A stretch of DNA of 64,000 bases from Pseudo-nitzschia pungens (lineage: Eukaryota > Bacillariophyta > Bacillariophyceae > Bacillariales > Bacillariaceae). Made by a program: the position numbers and the translations under genes. Of the stretch, positions 63,015-64,000 are shown one piece after another. The stretch lies in NCBI GenBank assembly GCA_037355855.1, contig CM074764.1, positions 3,906,001 to 3,970,000 on the forward strand, in the 5' to 3' direction. The notes below the pieces were generated by a model. That model saw only the letters and a list, made by a program, of their open reading frames with translations. It was not told the origin of the DNA and ran no database searches. Position 1 is the stretch's first letter. Each line of letters begins with the position of its first letter.

Positions 63015-63400
63015 TGGAATGGCCCTTCAAGTAGGATTTGTACCAGATTTACATACTACCCCAACTCTTAGCAACCGTAAAATATAAGATATACAGAATG
63101 CTACTAAGGTATGGACGGAACTGTAGAACCAAAAAGGCGATACTAAACAGGATGCTAGACAGGATGCTAGGCCCTTCAAGTAGGATTTGTACCAGATCTA
63201 AATACCCCAACTCCTAGCAGCCCTATATTAGAAGATATACAGGGTGCTAAGATAAGAACGGAACTGAAGATCTGAAAAGGTGACACTAAACAGGATGCTA
63301 GACAGAATGCTAGGCCCTTCCAGTGGGATTTGTACCAGATCCACATACCCCAAGACTTTGCAGACCTAAATTGTAAGATATATTGGATGCTAAGTAACAA
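63015..63400 (-). repeat. Satellite S1 array, reverse orientation
   Basis: Units with GATTTGTACCAGATC, CATACCCCAA, GGTGCTAAG and ACAGGATGCTAGACAG, as at 6600-7190. Confidence 0.8.
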
Positions 63401-63424
63401 CACAGAACAAGGTTGTTAAGTAAT

Positions 63425-63565
63425 AAGAAACAGAAACTGCGCAACAGTACCGCGCAGGCGCAACAGTATCGCGCATAGAAAACAGAAAGATAGCGCAACA
63501 GTACCGCGCGTAGAAACAGAAAGACAGCGCAACAGTACCGCGCATAGAAACAGAAAGACTATGAA
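63425..63565. repeat. 34-bp tandem repeat GCGCAACAGTACCGCGCATA
   Basis: Four units with GCGC at both ends of each core and GAAACAGAAAGAC between them. Confidence 0.8.
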
Positions 63566-64000
63566 GATATCCAGTGTGCTGTGATCTGTGCTAAGGCTCC
63601 TGTGTAGGAGAATGTACTGGGGCTACAGTCAGCAACCTCCAGTAGCTGACTATCAGGTGCTGAGCTGAGTGCTGAGGTGTGTGCTAATTGGTAGCATACA
63701 TCCTTAGCAACAGGCTTAGCAACAGGCTTAGCAGCAGGCTTAGCAACAGGCTTAGCAGCGGGCTTAGCAGCAGGCTTAGCAGCAGGCTTAGCAGCAGGCT
63801 TAGCAACAGACCTATCCTGCCTAGTATTGCTAGCAGAGTTTACTAGGGTCGCCGCGTACGATTTGTACCAATCGTACGTACCCCGAGTAAAGCACCTCTT
63901 CAGGGTGTAGCTAAATGATACAGGGTTAGGGTTGCTAAGGCTGCGAGATACTGAAAGATGCTAGCCTACCATGATACCATGCTAAGATACGATGCTACCG
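63566..64000. repeat. Dispersed repeat R (continues past the window)
   Basis: TGCTGTGATCTGTGCTAAGG, eight or more 12-bp TTAGCARCAGGC units (63708-63808), GCGTACGATTTGTACCAATC and CAGGGTTAGGGTTGCTAAGG, which is an uninterrupted version of the Mutator-like insertion site. Confidence 0.8.

Overview
The window looks like nuclear DNA of a diatom or close stramenopile relative. The grounds are a bestrophin-family channel with a possible two-part plastid leader, compact genes with few short GT-AG introns, heavy coding microsatellites, and Ty3/gypsy-type and DIRS-type (tyrosine recombinase) retroelements of the kind found in algae. No species can be named from sequence alone. Ordinary host genes occupy the two ends; the middle 45 kb is mostly mobile and satellite DNA.

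Left gene block (1-6300): the last exon of an exportin-5-like nuclear export receptor (plus strand) faces a two-exon SNF2-family helicase (minus strand). The helicase has a low-complexity N-terminus, and its intron carries a TCGAAA/TCGAAG microsatellite.

Repeat region (6300-13060): a satellite and a dispersed LTR-like repeat R. R is split by a 3.78-kb element with 150-bp terminal inverted repeats and a 10-bp target duplication (Mutator-like, no transposase seen). Two uninterrupted copies of the R target site lie elsewhere in the window and serve as empty sites.

Nested stack (13067-40617): a two-ORF DDE-type DNA transposon gene is broken by two Ty3/gypsy retrotransposons. Element A1 (15025-33484, target duplication AACGG) itself contains an intact sibling, A2 (17909-23766, ATTCC). 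A1 also contains a 6.76-kb TIR-bounded block of tandem repeats, T1 (25844-32602). Element B (34208-40026, TGCAT) lies further right. Removing the insertions restores the transposase frame except for one in-frame TAG. In A1, A2 and B, gag and pol are in one frame separated by a single UGA, and each has a perfect palindrome where the primer-binding site is expected.

Satellites and a DIRS-like element (40800-50000): the satellite pair S1+S2 seen in T1 recurs. A GC-rich tyrosine-recombinase retrotransposon on the minus strand follows, ordered RT/RNase H, recombinase, gag-like ORFs.

Right block (50000-64000): duplicated noncoding blocks and a 135-bp tandem array precede a two-exon secreted, probably membrane-anchored glycoprotein gene. 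A TACGGTA/TACCGTA-rich intergenic region leads to a three-exon bestrophin gene with a long acidic tail of repeated tryptophan motifs. It converges with DPH7 (diphthamide pathway), leaving 47 bp between stop codons. The window closes with a MITE-like element, satellite S1 and another copy of R.

The most interesting items are the bestrophin tail repeats, the shared gag-UGA-pol design with palindromic primer sites, T1, and the unusual gene order of the DIRS-like element.
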